DNA from: Odontesthes bonariensis
Taxonomy: Eukaryota; Chordata; Actinopteri; Atheriniformes; Atherinopsidae
Length of the DNA: 64,000 nucleotides
Direction: 5' to 3'
NCBI RefSeq assembly: GCF_027942865.1
Contig: NC_134510.1
Span: 28,685,163-28,749,162, forward strand
Position numbers and translations under genes: made by a program. A model generated the notes under the pieces. That model did no database searches and had not been told where the DNA came from. It was given only the letters and a program-made list of their open reading frames with translations. Numbering within the stretch: position 1 is the stretch's first letter; each line of letters begins with the position of its first letter. Below, piece after piece: positions 1-11,703 of this stretch.

Positions 1-627
1 TTCATAGTTTGAATTTGGTGAGAATTCAGTAAAATGAGGAAGAGGCTATGTGTAAGTTCAAGCTTACACTGAGTTTGAATAACCCAGCATCTGGTCACAA
101 ACAAGGATTTTTTGCAAAAGAAGAAATATCTCCTCCCCAACATCAAAACTGGCATAAAAAGGGATCCAATTTTGATTAGATTCCTAGGTCTAACATTTTT
201 GTTGAAGTAGCTTATGATTTCCTCATTTGCTCCTGTCAAATGCTGCGTCCACCTAACAAAACATGCCAAGTTCTGCCTGAGCTGCTCTGTGAAGGCATTG
301 CACCGTGAGATGTGACCCACTTGCAATAAAGTGCATTCAGAGTTCAGTTCTCATGGTAGATGAGAAGCGATGTCGGGCAAGCGCAGCTGAGAGATTGTCA
401 TCACAGTACAGCTGATATGAGAAAAAAACTTAATCTGACATGAACTAGATCTCTCCTGAAGAGGGAGATCAAAAGAGGAAGGGTGACAGAGGAATTGTCA
501 AGACAACAAAGAGACATGGGAGTGTTGGTCCTATAGCCTTTATGTCAAATTAGGAATGTCACATTTGAGCACAGTGCTTCATGGGTAGGGTAGTCCTGTC
601 TGAGGGTAAGATATGTTGTCCTTGAGT
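1..627 (-). other. foxo6: foxo6 3' UTR (part)
   Basis: Sequence downstream of the foxo6 stop codon on the minus strand. No second gene is seen. No AATAAA on the minus strand was found here, so the UTR probably continues past the window edge. Confidence 0.6.
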
Positions 628-2322
628 TCAGCCAGGCACCCAGCTCTGGTTGCTATGGGTTTGCTGTGGACCAGGCAGACCATTCATTCCCATCCCCATG
701 CCCATAGTCACACCCATTCCCATACCCATGCCGATGCCCACCCCCTGAGCGAGGGAGGAATCAAAGTTGAAGTCCATTTCTTCCCCAGAGTCCATAATGT
801 CATGGAGGAGAATGGACTCCACATCACAGTCCAAGCTACCATGGAACATGTCAATGTCCAGGTCAGCTGGCAGTCTCTCATGGGGGTGAGGTTGGTGATA
901 GCCATGGTAGTTGCTTACAGCAGAACAATTACCCATCCCAAGGCCATGGTGGTATGGTCCATTAGTCATGCCCTGATGTTGTGAGTCTGGGTAATGGTTG
1001 TGACGGGGGTGTGGGGTGGTGGCCACATGGCAGGAGTCCTGGGGCATGCCAAGCATACCTGCTGGATTTGGGGGAAGGGTGGTAGAAGCAGGGAGGTGGG
1101 CATGTGATGGGGGGCTGTACAAGTAGGGACCTTTGTGGTTGTAGGTCTGTAATTGATTGTTGTTTCCACGTGGGGTTAGGGCCGCAGCCCGGGGTGGTGT
1201 GTGATTATGACTCCGGCTGAGACCGTGACCGTTGTGAGGGAGGCTGTGAGGTGAGTTGTGGTTGGTTACATTGTTGTGATTATGACCAGGAGTATGGCTG
1301 TGAGTTCTGTTATGGCTATGAGGTCCATTGTGGCTGTGGCCATTGTGGTGGACAGGGTGGTGGCTGTGATGGTTGGATCCTACGCCATTATTAGCTTGAC
1401 CCATCATAGGATGGCTTTCCCTCTCTTGTCCAAGCATCATGTCCTTTGAACAGTATTGTTGCCCTGCAGAACCACCTGTTAGCAGACTCTGGAGTGCATT
1501 TGTACTGGAATACGCTCGCATGGTTCCAGAGAAACTGGCTGGCTTGTTCTCCTGAATGGTCTGCATGGGCGAGTGGTGACGAAGAATACCCATGCCCGTT
1601 GAACCATAGACTCCTGAACTGTAGGAGCCCTGCCCTTTCATTCCGGAGTTATAGTGATAGACGGGAGTTTGGTGCTTATGTCTGGCAACAGCTGGATGCT
1701 GCTGGTGCTGCTGCTGTGGATGATGATGATGATAACCATCCTCTACCATCTGCTCATCCAAACTGATTGCACCTGTTAGGTTAGCAAGCTGAGGGAGCTG
1801 CTCAAGGGGAGGACAGTGATTCCCTGCTCCCATAGATGGTGAGCGGGCACTAGTTGGTGAGGGGTAAAGATGAGGGGAGGTGGAACAGGACAGGCCACTC
1901 TCCTCTGGTTCCTCTGATTCTTCCTCTGCGAGGATGGGTGTAAGACGCCCACTCAGGGTGGAGGCTGACGAACTTGCCCTGGAATGTAGGTCTGTCCAAG
2001 AATCAAACTCTCCATCTGTCCCAGATGCACTTCCAGCTCCTGGGAGGCCTTTCTGTGACGGACTGCCATGGTCTGGGGAGCTCTGGAGCCCCACTACAGC
2101 GGACCCTGCTCCAATCCCAGGACGGCCCACTCTTTTGCCTCTGATGCGGCCTTTGCTTTTTAGGTATTTGGTGCTGTTGTCCATGGAGACTGCTCGCCGC
2201 CTTGGAGACTTGCCCATCTTTCCTCCATCTGGGTTCAGCATCCACCAAGAACTCTTCCCTGTCCCCTCATTCTGCACCCGGATAAAGCGTGTGTGGAGGG
2301 AAAGGTTGTGTCGAATGGAGTT
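628..2322 (-). CDS. foxo6: foxo6 coding exon 2 (rest of forkhead domain, transactivation region)
   Basis: Terminal coding exon of a FoxO transcription factor, which acts in the nucleus and is held inactive in the cytoplasm by AKT phosphorylation. The exon starts after a ctctgcag acceptor at NSIRHNLSLHTRFIRV, the usual FOXO exon junction within the forkhead domain, and encodes residues 164-727. Visible in order: the end of the forkhead with SSWWMLNP (188-194); the second AKT site RRRAVS with Ser209; a basic NLS-like run (RIRGKR); a degenerate third AKT site (HSRASS, 276-281); a QH-rich run (360-373); an LQSLL motif (440-444); a His-rich segment (481-537); the acidic C-terminal activation motif (about 650-688); a Gly-Met repeat (691-710); and the family C-terminus SWVPG. 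HTRFIRV and the exon 1 motif [10 protein letters not shown] point to FOXO6 rather than FOXO1, 3 or 4. At 727 aa it is clearly longer than mammalian FOXO6, mainly from low-complexity inserts. Which teleost copy (a or b) cannot be told. Confidence 0.94.
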   Translation of the reverse strand, partial: NSIRHNLSLHTRFIRVQNEGTGKSSWWMLNPDGGKMGKSPRRRAVSMDNSTKYLKSKGRIRGKRVGRPGIGAGSAVVGLQSSPDHGSPSQKGLPGAGSASGTDGEFDSWTDLHSRASSSASTLSGRLTPILAEEESEEPEESGLSCSTSPHLYPSPTSARSPSMGAGNHCPPLEQLPQLANLTGAISLDEQMVEDGYHHHHPQQQHQQHPAVARHKHQTPVYHYNSGMKGQGSYSSGVYGSTGMGILRHHSPMQTIQENKPASFSGTMRAYSSTNALQSLLTGGSAGQQYCSKDMMLGQERESHPMMGQANNGVGSNHHSHHPVHHNGHSHNGPHSHNRTHSHTPGHNHNNVTNHNSPHSLPHNGHGLSRSHNHTPPRAAALTPRGNNNQLQTYNHKGPYLYSPPSHAHLPASTTLPPNPAGMLGMPQDSCHVATTPHPRHNHYPDSQHQGMTNGPYHHGLGMGNCSAVSNYHGYHQPHPHERLPADLDIDMFHGSLDCDVESILLHDIMDSGEEMDFNFDSSLAQGVGIGMGMGMGVTMGMGMGMNGLPGPQQTHSNQSWVPG

Positions 2323-5300
2323 CTGCAGAGAGAAGCGGGAGATAGACAATGAGAGAGACATCATGTTAAATTGTAACATATGTGTGGTCATTGCTATTCA
2401 TGTACAACTGCTTCTCTTAGGTGAAATTCAGAAAAATTCTGAAAGTTCACAATTATAGCTGTTAATCCTTATCATAAACATCATATACACAACATGTCAG
2501 AAAATTGTGCCAAATTATCTGGTTGCTTATTTGTCTATTATTAGTAATGCAAAACACACAGAGGTAGGTAATCAACCCTCTGTGCAATCAGTCAGAAAAT
2601 TGATAACCCATTCATAAGCATAAACAAGTTCAGAGGACAGCCACAGCTGGCATGAAGTGAGACCCTGTCAGTCTCATTCAACCTGAAATGACCTCAAACT
2701 CATTCTTAAGAGATTCTCCTTCTGCACATCAGTCCTCCCACTTTCATTTCCATCAATCCATCTAACCTCCTCTACCTCTCCCTTTAGCTGGGCTGATGTA
2801 AGCCTCAGAGGTTGAGTATACTGTATAATTGAAGTTGGTGCCAGTGTGGCTTGATGCCAGCCATGTCTCTTTCACTCTCATAGCTTGAACGGGAAAGCAT
2901 GGGTTGTATTGTGAGATTGAGCCAGGAGCAAGGAATGCTAATGGATGTATCCCACCCTTTAACAACTACCTTTGCTGCCTATCCCCCTTTTCCTCGTTTG
3001 TTCTGTCTTTATCACAATCTATTTTGTCACTGAGTGCTACATATTTCAGCTTGTCTAGATTTTCCTTTCTCTTATTTTACACACTTCTTTGAACGCAAAT
3101 CATTTTCCACTTTTGCATGCAATCTCTTTGCCTTCAATTATAAAGTGTGTCACCAATTACTTTCCCATTATCCTCTATGTCTTCAACTACGGTCTCTGGC
3201 TCAGTAATTCATAGGCTCAAGTCATTTATTTATTTTTTCTTATCATTTACATCTCATGGGTTGCTAAATGCTGTTGTAGTTCTGCTCTTTGTTGTGCATG
3301 AGGCATTTTGGCACTCCAGCAGAAAAAAAATCTCAAATCAAAAGCATCTCCCGTGGTTTAGGAATATGCTAGTACAATAGATTGTTTCAGATTGAAGGGT
3401 TCTCACAGTTCTACCATCTCCATTATGTTGCGGATTATTTGTACTCACATGGAACTGCATGGCAGGGAAACAAATAAATCAAACTGTGAGGAAAACACAT
3501 AAACGGAAGGCGAGCTGTATTCAGGTGATCTGTGAATGCCTCCTTGGGTAATCTTGTTGTCACACCTCTGGCATTGTATAACCATGGCAACTGCGTAAAC
3601 GTGCAACGGAAGAACTATATCATATTGTGGTGAGAGTCAAGAGAGTCAGACAGAGAAATAGAGGGAGAGTGGGGGATGGGGGAAAGGATGCAGGAGGAGG
3701 CGGCTGTTTGATGCTGCTGCTCCAACACTAAGCAGCCTTTCATCTTGGCAGTGCAGGTCCGCAGGGGATGCCCGTTCCCTGCTTCTGACGGCTTCTCTAC
3801 GTGCCGCGCCAACTCTCTGTCTCGCTCTGGCTGGATCATCCACCTATCATACCACTCCAAATCATCCCCCATCAAGTCCTGTGCACGCCTGAATTAAAAC
3901 ATATGTAAGCTTTCATGCCGTTCCACCATGGGTTGCTGTAAATGGGACATCTTTCAGAGAGCTGATGTACTTCGCGCTGCCACTCTGTGTGACCCGTCTG
4001 ATTCAAATCTCAATTTATCCCCCATATGAGGGAAGAGCAGCCCCATTGAACTTGGAGGGATTTGTCATCATCCCAAACCCTCTTTATCTGATGAATCCAC
4101 CTGCTAGAGAGATTTGAGAGATTTCGGTTGGTGGCTAGCCATGGCATCATCACCATCACTGACTGTATTCTGATGCATAGTTTCCAATATTTTTTTCATT
4201 CTTATCCTGTTTCTGAAAGTATGTATTTTAACATCTAAGAATAGCTCAGGTTCCAGGTGGTTCCACCGTGGGTGTGGTTCTGTCCACCTCCTGTTCTGAG
4301 TCAGGGGCAATTTGGCCAGCCTATGGCCCTCACGCCCCTGAAACAGGCAGTCACTGCTAATCCTCCTCCATCCCCAAGTAATCCCAGACAATCCTGGGCT
4401 AATCCCAAGTTGATTCAGGGGCACTCCCAGCTGGGTGTCTCACACAGAGCTATGCCAGGTCACCACAGACGCAGCAGGCAGCCTGGATATGCTATGATCC
4501 TATAGTAATGCACCATAAGGAAAGTGTGTAAAGTGAGAAAAAATTTTACAAAATGACACTCTTATAGGATACAGTGGTAAAGTGGTCCTATAATGTGTGC
4601 ATGTGCATTATAGTAGATGACAAGGCAGTGAACTGATGTTAACCATATTTTTGATGCCTCCATCAAATCAACCACCTTTATTCTGTGCTCTGTCCTTGAG
4701 GGTTGGCTTTGCCACATTTTTACCCCTACAGCTTGAACAGAATAAAATTGAAAACTTTATTATGTATTAAATATTCATAAAATGGAAATTCTCTTTCAGC
4801 CCCCTGGCTTGCTGAGGCAGACGGATGAAGCCCACAGAAACATACAATGACAGAGGAACACACACATCACACGCTTGGGTCCAGGAAGCTACTTCCTATT
4901 CAAATCATACCCCTTTAATACAATAGGCCTGGTGGAGAGAGCTCTAAATAATGAATGAACCAGTGGCTGAGCTTATGCAAAAGGATCCACTGCCTGGTCC
5001 CATAATACTGGAAAGAACAGATGGAGTCATAAGTAGTGCTGTGGCTGCTTTGTTTTATTGCTTTTTTTTTCCTTTTTAAAATCACGAACATCCACCCATA
5101 TCAGTCTTGAAACACAACTAAATCAATTCCTCCAAAAAAGCAAAAGAGGTTAAGGGTAAAAGCTTACTGACCAATCAAAGCCAATTAAGGTAAACAAGGC
5201 TTTCTAGGATGTTGCAGAATCAGCTTGGGTTCAGCTCTCATTAAGACCTTAAAATCCTGATAGCTGATTTAGATATTTAGACAATAGATACCAAAGCTCA

Positions 5301-8300
5301 GGATGGAATTCTTTGTCCTAAGATTAAAAGCTTAGACTCTTTAAAAACAAATCTGACATAGTGACACTTTTTCCACAACACGCAGGTGGAACGAACAGCA
5401 GGAGTTTTTTTATGGCCTAAAGGAGGGAACTGAGTTCAAACCAAAGACACACAGAAATGCACGAATCCGGTGTCTCAGATTACATCTCAATATTTGTTGA
5501 GGAGTAGAAATAGGATCACTGGTATTCGTCCTTAATAACGTCTTTAAGATTAATTAATTTGGCTCTGGCAAATCTTACAATACCAATGAACTGCTTTATT
5601 GTTCTCCCTCCCTTCTTTAACATGCAACCTCAGTTTAATCCAGACACTGGAGAGGCCTTTTTAGAGCTGAGAATCAATGAAGTTTAACGGCTATCAGTGC
5701 TGGGGTTTAGCATGCATCAAGGTCTGATTGAACTACACAATCCACCTGCATTATGAGACCAGTAACAGTGCTCTATAAACCATGTCTTAGCTGTTCTCAC
5801 AACAATGTTTGACCTCAAGTTAAGTTACTGTGCACTCTTGCCCACCTTGGCTAAATGTCCAACAAAACCCTTTGTCACCCACCCAATGCGAGTTAAGCAT
5901 TAACCTTAGGAGTAGATGCTGATAAATGGGGGTAGGGTTTGTTACATTGAACGCGGTGATTCATCTGAAATAACCTGACTGACTGGCATGGGTTCAGCTG
6001 TGGTGGAGGCCCTGTGCGTAAGGAGTGGGAATAAGAGGGTACCACAAGGGGCCCCTCCAAGCCACACAAAGGAGTACCCTCAAAATGCCCCCCCACTCAA
6101 CCATCCCCCTTCATTAGGCCCCCCATCAGAATCCATTTTGGGTTTTTCCCGCTCACACACACAAGGGCTAGAAAACAGGTCAAATGGTTTATAAGACACA
6201 TCTTGTGGCAAATGTGCACTCATTCAAACAGAACTTACTGAGAAACTAAGGGCTGTGAATGGGGTCTGGGAACCAGCAAAAAGAAACCACTCACCCGATT
6301 CAAACAACCTCAAGGGTGAAGCAGTCTGGTGCGCTTGCCCAACTAAGAACACAGCAGCTGTTCTTGTAGTGGCACCGGGTAAAGCCGTTTGCCACACTCG
6401 ACTGGTATTACCAAACCATTTCATGCAGAATGGATCCATTATGTATTGTCAAAGGGTGTCCCTCCATGGTGCACATTCATTTGATAAGCCTAAATCAACG
6501 GGGAGTAACAGAAGCACTAACTGTGTTTATTGTGATGCTGTTTCTGCCTGTGCAGAAGGCAGGAGGGATCAGGGGGAGGGGAGGTTTCAACACAAGCAGT
6601 TTTGTTCAGCGCAGGAATGAGTTTTGTCAGCTAAGCCTGTCTCCAGGCTATTGGCGGAAATTAGCGCCAGCTAAATATTCGCTTTCCGTGATTGATGTTA
6701 CGGCTGGCGTTGTCCCTTTGAAGGGAAATAAAGAATTTAGAGCTATGTGGATTAATAGGGACAGAGTTGGGGGAATTTTATGCGTCTGAGGGGAGACTTG
6801 AAGTGCTGCTGAAGGGCCTAATGGCAGCACAGATATGGCACTGATGATATAATGTGTCAGAGAGAAAAGACAAGTGAGACTTTGACAGCGAGTACAAAAA
6901 AGAAAATTGGAAATTGTGTCTGTGTGTGTGTGAAAGAGAAAAAGAGAGATGTAGTTATTTGCCTGAGAAGCCCAGAGTCAGATGATTAAAATCCCTTTAG
7001 GAGGCTTCTTTAAGAGAGACAGATGGGCAGACAGGCCTGTTTTGGAATGCAATCAAATTGAAAAGATTAAAAAGGAGTCTTTTTTATTAGGAGGTGAGAA
7101 ACAGTTACTTCTCTGCCACATGCCATCATCGCCTCCACAGCAGTGGTCACGACTGCATTGGCATGCAAGGCACATTGTAGTCTTTTTTTGGGAGAAAAAT
7201 AAACTAGAGACTTGCATGTATCTCAGAGTAACACTGTCATGTTTCTGTACACCTGTAGTTTGTTATTGATCAAATGTTGTCTTCAGGAAAAGTAAGGAAA
7301 AAAACATTTAGATTTGATCTCTTACAAGATCAATAAATCTAACTAATAGGCATCCTTATGAAGACGGAACTTTCACTTAATCTCAGCACCAAATATGAAC
7401 AGTAACAATTCAGATGTGCATTCTTTTGGCTGCAATAGTAGTTGAATAGACTGTTTGCACAGTACAGTGATTCAACCACTACGAAAGGTGCTCTGAGTCC
7501 GACCCCATTATTCCACAACACTGCAGGAGTGCAGTTTATAAAAAGGCTTAAAATGGAAAGTAAGTGTGCGGTTGTGTGTCTAGTAGCCTCAGATCAGGAC
7601 ATGGCTGTGGAGAGGGGTGTAATGGAGTTGGTGGGGGGATTCCTGCCTGACTGTGCACTAATTGCAGCCAATGGCTGGCGGCTCACCCTGGCACCAAAGC
7701 AAGGGTTGGCATCGGGATGGCAGGGTATGGGATAGAGAAGGGCTGCCACAGCTTTAGTGGGTAAAAATAGATGCTAACAGATTAGAAGAGCATCTGAGAC
7801 CCTGATAGGGGATCGGAAAATCCGTTCGCCTGATGCCAGGGACAGCTGAGTGTTTCCGGTGTGCGCAAAGGGGACACAATCTGGGTATCACGTCTGACGC
7901 CCACACACAGAACGGGGGAGCTTCAGAGTTGGTGTAGGCACATGAATAGGCACGTGCCTCTCTACAGCATGGGTGTGGTTTTTCCACTGGGACCTGCAAG
8001 GTAGGCAGACCTCACACCCTCCCACAGAGGATTAACACAACAGGTGTTTGGGCTGGGCCACCTGTGGGGCCGGCCGCCTGCTCGCACTTCACACCTCGTC
8101 TAGGGAGAAAACTAACATTTTCCACTGGGCTTGCCATGCTTTTGTTAAAGACCAACACGTTTCTGGAGAGGATTTTACAGCTCTTTTTACAAGATCTGCA
8201 AGATATGCGTGCGTGCAATTCAGTCTGCATTTATGAGTGCATGTGTGTCAATATTTGTGTATCAGTCCATTTAATAGCCAACAGCCACAGTGTGGATTTG

Positions 8301-8858
8301 ATTATAATAAAACCTCCCTCTGCTATATACAAAGAAACTGTCAGCCAACAATAGAATCGATGCAGACCGTGTTTTTTTTCCGCAACCTGCCTCAACATAA
8401 TCTCATTCATAACAATGAGAATCTCATTTCCTACATTCTAAAGGTCAGTGCACACCTCCGATCACACTTTAATAAAATTCATTCTCAGCGTTTAATTTAA
8501 TTTCAGCAGAGCAGGAAACTCATAGCCAGCCATGCACGTGGCATGCAAAATTCATCAGATTGTCCCTTTAATTGCTTCAATTTCACAGTTTAGAGAAGAA
8601 TGACCACAATTACGGAGGGGAAAAAAATTATACACAAAGAGGGACCACAGGGACACATCTACAGAGGGCAAAAAGACAAATATTAAGATGGAGACAAGTA
8701 CTTGTGTCAAGTCAAGAAAAGTGCCATGTTTGGTCATATTTTAATGAAATAAACAGTTTTAGGGCAAACTCCGAGGACTTCTTTAATATCTCTTCGTCTT
8801 CCCACATTTTAACCCATACATAAATTGGAAAACTAAATCCCACAGCCTCACATTTTTG

Positions 8859-8860
<2 letters not shown>

Positions 8861-8895
<35 letters not shown>
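8861..8895. repeat. (CA)n microsatellite
   Basis: About 17 CA units inside foxo6 intron 1, uninterrupted and therefore probably polymorphic. Confidence 0.97.
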
Positions 8896-8897
<2 letters not shown>

Positions 8898-10097
8898 CTG
8901 TGCACACTCATCCATTCCTTCCATCACATACACATTGCTCACACATGCAAACATGACAAAGCCTGGCACACCGGGCACACTCATTACTGCTATGCCAAGC
9001 TACCAGTTGCTAAGGAGACCTGTGGGAGAGGGAGGGTTCCTCGTTGTTGCCATAGCAGCCAGTTCGCTCCCTGCCAACTCTCTCCCTCGGGGAGAAAAAA
9101 AAGCCAGGAGGTGGGGGCTGAAGTGGGCAGAGGTAGGGGGCAGCAGTTTAATAGGGCTATGAGGTGTAGGGGAAGTTCATTAGCCATCAACGTGCAGCGC
9201 ACCAACCAATGCTCCCCATGAATGCCTACCCACATGCTGCACTTCAGCTTGCAGACTTCCACTTACTCACGCACAGACCAAGGACCTCTACTTATTCATA
9301 CACCTATATGGGAAAAGAAGAATGGTTGAGGAGCTGCATGCTCAGAATGAAAAGTAGACTTTATCTGCACATTGGAGAGGTTGAGAGGGCAGAGGTGGGT
9401 GAGGCACAAAAGAAGGGTCTTGGGATCTAAATCACAGAGGCTTTGGTCGATATGGAGACAACTCCCTGTGTAACTGTGCCTCCCCTGAAGCACCCTTGAC
9501 CTTCAGTGATTGTCTCTAACCCTCTATGATGCTAAACTATAGTGCAGTCAAACATATAATACATACAGTATTGTATGTAGCAAATCATATAATGCAATGT
9601 TTCTCAATCATGTTCTTAGGGAACTTCCAACCTTCATGTTTTAGACATCAAGCCAAAGGAATGGGTTGGCTCAGTAGACTCTGGAGAAGATTGATAACAA
9701 TCAAATTAAATAGTATGTAGAGTATACGAACGTATTCTGCACAAAATGCATCTGTATGCCTGTAGTCAGTAAGGTTATTGCCAACTGCTCATTGATTTAC
9801 CACCTGTGGTCATATTTGCTTTATATCACATCCATGGTAATGGGTGTACATTTGAAAATACACTGAGTAAAATATTTTTCATCCAATTTGCATTTTCAAA
9901 TTGTTTCCAAGCATTTTGCCAAACATTAAAATCCCAACAAATACAGAGACAATAAGGAAAAAAAAAACATTAAATAATTTGCAAGGTAGCCTCTGCACCG
10001 ACCAAAATACCAAAATAATTTAGAATTTGATATACAGTATTTAGCTGGGTGTACAGTGAAATTAAATCTATCATTTTGTTATGGAAGACATCGGATA

Positions 10098-10203
10098 AAC
10101 TGGTGACTAGACCAGGGTGTAGCCTGCCTCTCGCCTAATGGTAGCTGGGATAGGCTCAAGTCCCCTCTGCAAGCCTGAATAGGATGAAGAAAATGAATGA
10201 ATC
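10098..10203 (+). repeat. teleost dispersed repeat tail
   Basis: The run contains ccagggtgtagcctgcctct, then agctgggataggctcaag, then aataggatgaagaaaatgaa. I recognise this from memory as the 3' part of a very common fish interspersed repeat whose usual form ends in ATGGATGGA or ATGAATGA units. It is divergent, so an old copy. The exact family is not assigned. Confidence 0.7.
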
Positions 10204-10289
10204 TTAATATGGCTGCATGTGAAGTATCATTGGTTGCATTACTGACCATCCATCACAGTTCTGAGATTTATAATTGATGGGGGGGGTGG

Positions 10290-10331
10290 TATATATATAT
10301 ATATATATATATATCTATAGATATATATATT
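10290..10331. repeat. (AT)n microsatellite
   Basis: AT repeat broken once by ctatag, preceded by a short G run. It lies about 90 bases downstream of the dispersed repeat tail. Confidence 0.95.
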
Positions 10332-11503
10332 AATTTGAGTCAGAGAAAGTTTAGTTTTGATATGGACCGAAAGACAAAATGGAGAAAATGGATTTTCAAA
10401 GCGATCCATATTGGCATATATGGCTGCAAGGAAAGAAGCAGATTGATTGAGAACAGAACTCAAGAATCTCCTGAAAACTGTGATGTGAATATAATGAGAA
10501 CATCTCCAACCCATTCTCATCCCAGGGTGATAAATACTGCCATTTTGTCAGGAACTCTTGCTTAAATTCAGTTTAACTTGTGTTTGGTTGAATTTAGGGA
10601 ACATATTTGATAAAATTTGTGCGTTATAACTTTACTGAGAAGTTTTGAAACCAACACTACATAGACAGGATTGTGCTCTGGTTTAACATAAATTGTCTCA
10701 CTGTCATTGTAAACTAAAGCTAAAAATCTCTACTGTGTGCTGACTGCGAGGCCAAGGAGGAATGACTAAACAGCAGAATGTGACCATGTCTAAATACCTG
10801 TCATTGCTCGAGCCAACAGCTGTCATAAGTGGATGTCTTTTAAGAGCCAGAGTAAAATGTGATAAGGTCTCACAAAAACGGACAACACAATAATAAAATA
10901 CTTGAGAAAAAACTGTCACAGAAATGCATTCTCTATCTTTATTACAAAGATCAACTAATGGAACTCAAAATCAGTGCTTGGAGAGTGGAACCCAAGCAGA
11001 GAGAAAAACATGTGTTTCAAATTAATCCAAGCTCATGCGGACATGGTCTCAGAAGCAGGATGCTTGTGAAATCAAGGAGAAGAGAGCTCTCCAGCAGGGT
11101 CAGAGTGATTTCTGCATGCAAGAGCAGTGCTTCGAATATTGACAGCCTGATAACCCATGATGCCCCTGGCTGCCTCAAATCCTCATATTTTAAGTGCCAG
11201 ATGTACAGTACAGGCGAGGGAGGCTATTGATTTGGTTTGAATGAACTCAGTTTGTGTATACAAGGAAGAATACCACCCACCCGCCTCTCATCACAACCTC
11301 TACACCCCCAACCCAAGCCAGGTCAAGTCAGTTCCAGCTCATGAGGACACAAAAAGAATAATGGTGAGAAAAGGGCATTCCTGGCCAAGTGAGAGGAACG
11401 AGGAAGAAGTGGGGCACAACATGGGACAGAATTTACCACTCCTCCATCCTCTTTCTGTTTCCTCAAACAAAAAGAGCCCCATTAAGTCGGTTTGAGTTAG
11501 GGT

Positions 11504-11506
<3 letters not shown>

Positions 11507-11543
<37 letters not shown>
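11507..11543. repeat. (GT)n microsatellite
   Basis: About 18 GT units in foxo6 intron 1. Confidence 0.97.
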
Positions 11544-11545
<2 letters not shown>

Positions 11546-11659
11546 CAAAATGTGTATTCAGACCATGAGCGCATATGCAATAAAGGGAAATAGGGGGGCA
11601 ATGTACTGTAAGTTGCAAGCCTGTCTGAGAGAAGCGGAGGAGGAAGGTTCGCTTGGCTT

Positions 11660-11703
11660 GTGTGTGTGCGTCCGTTTGTGTGTGTGTGTGGGGGGGGGGG
11701 GGG
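11660..11703. repeat. GT repeat followed by a 14-G run
   Basis: Interrupted GT units run into an uninterrupted stretch of 14 G at 11690-11703. Homopolymer length is likely to be unreliable in an assembly. Confidence 0.9.

Noticed and set aside
2323-2391. Reading frame of the foxo6 second exon continuing upstream to an ATG
   Set aside because: The added residues are not FOXO-like and the ctctgcag acceptor sits exactly at the family exon junction before NSIRHN.
1446-2458. Plus-strand frames of 106 and 192 codons opposite foxo6 exon 2
   Set aside because: They are antisense shadows of the coding exon with no protein-like features.
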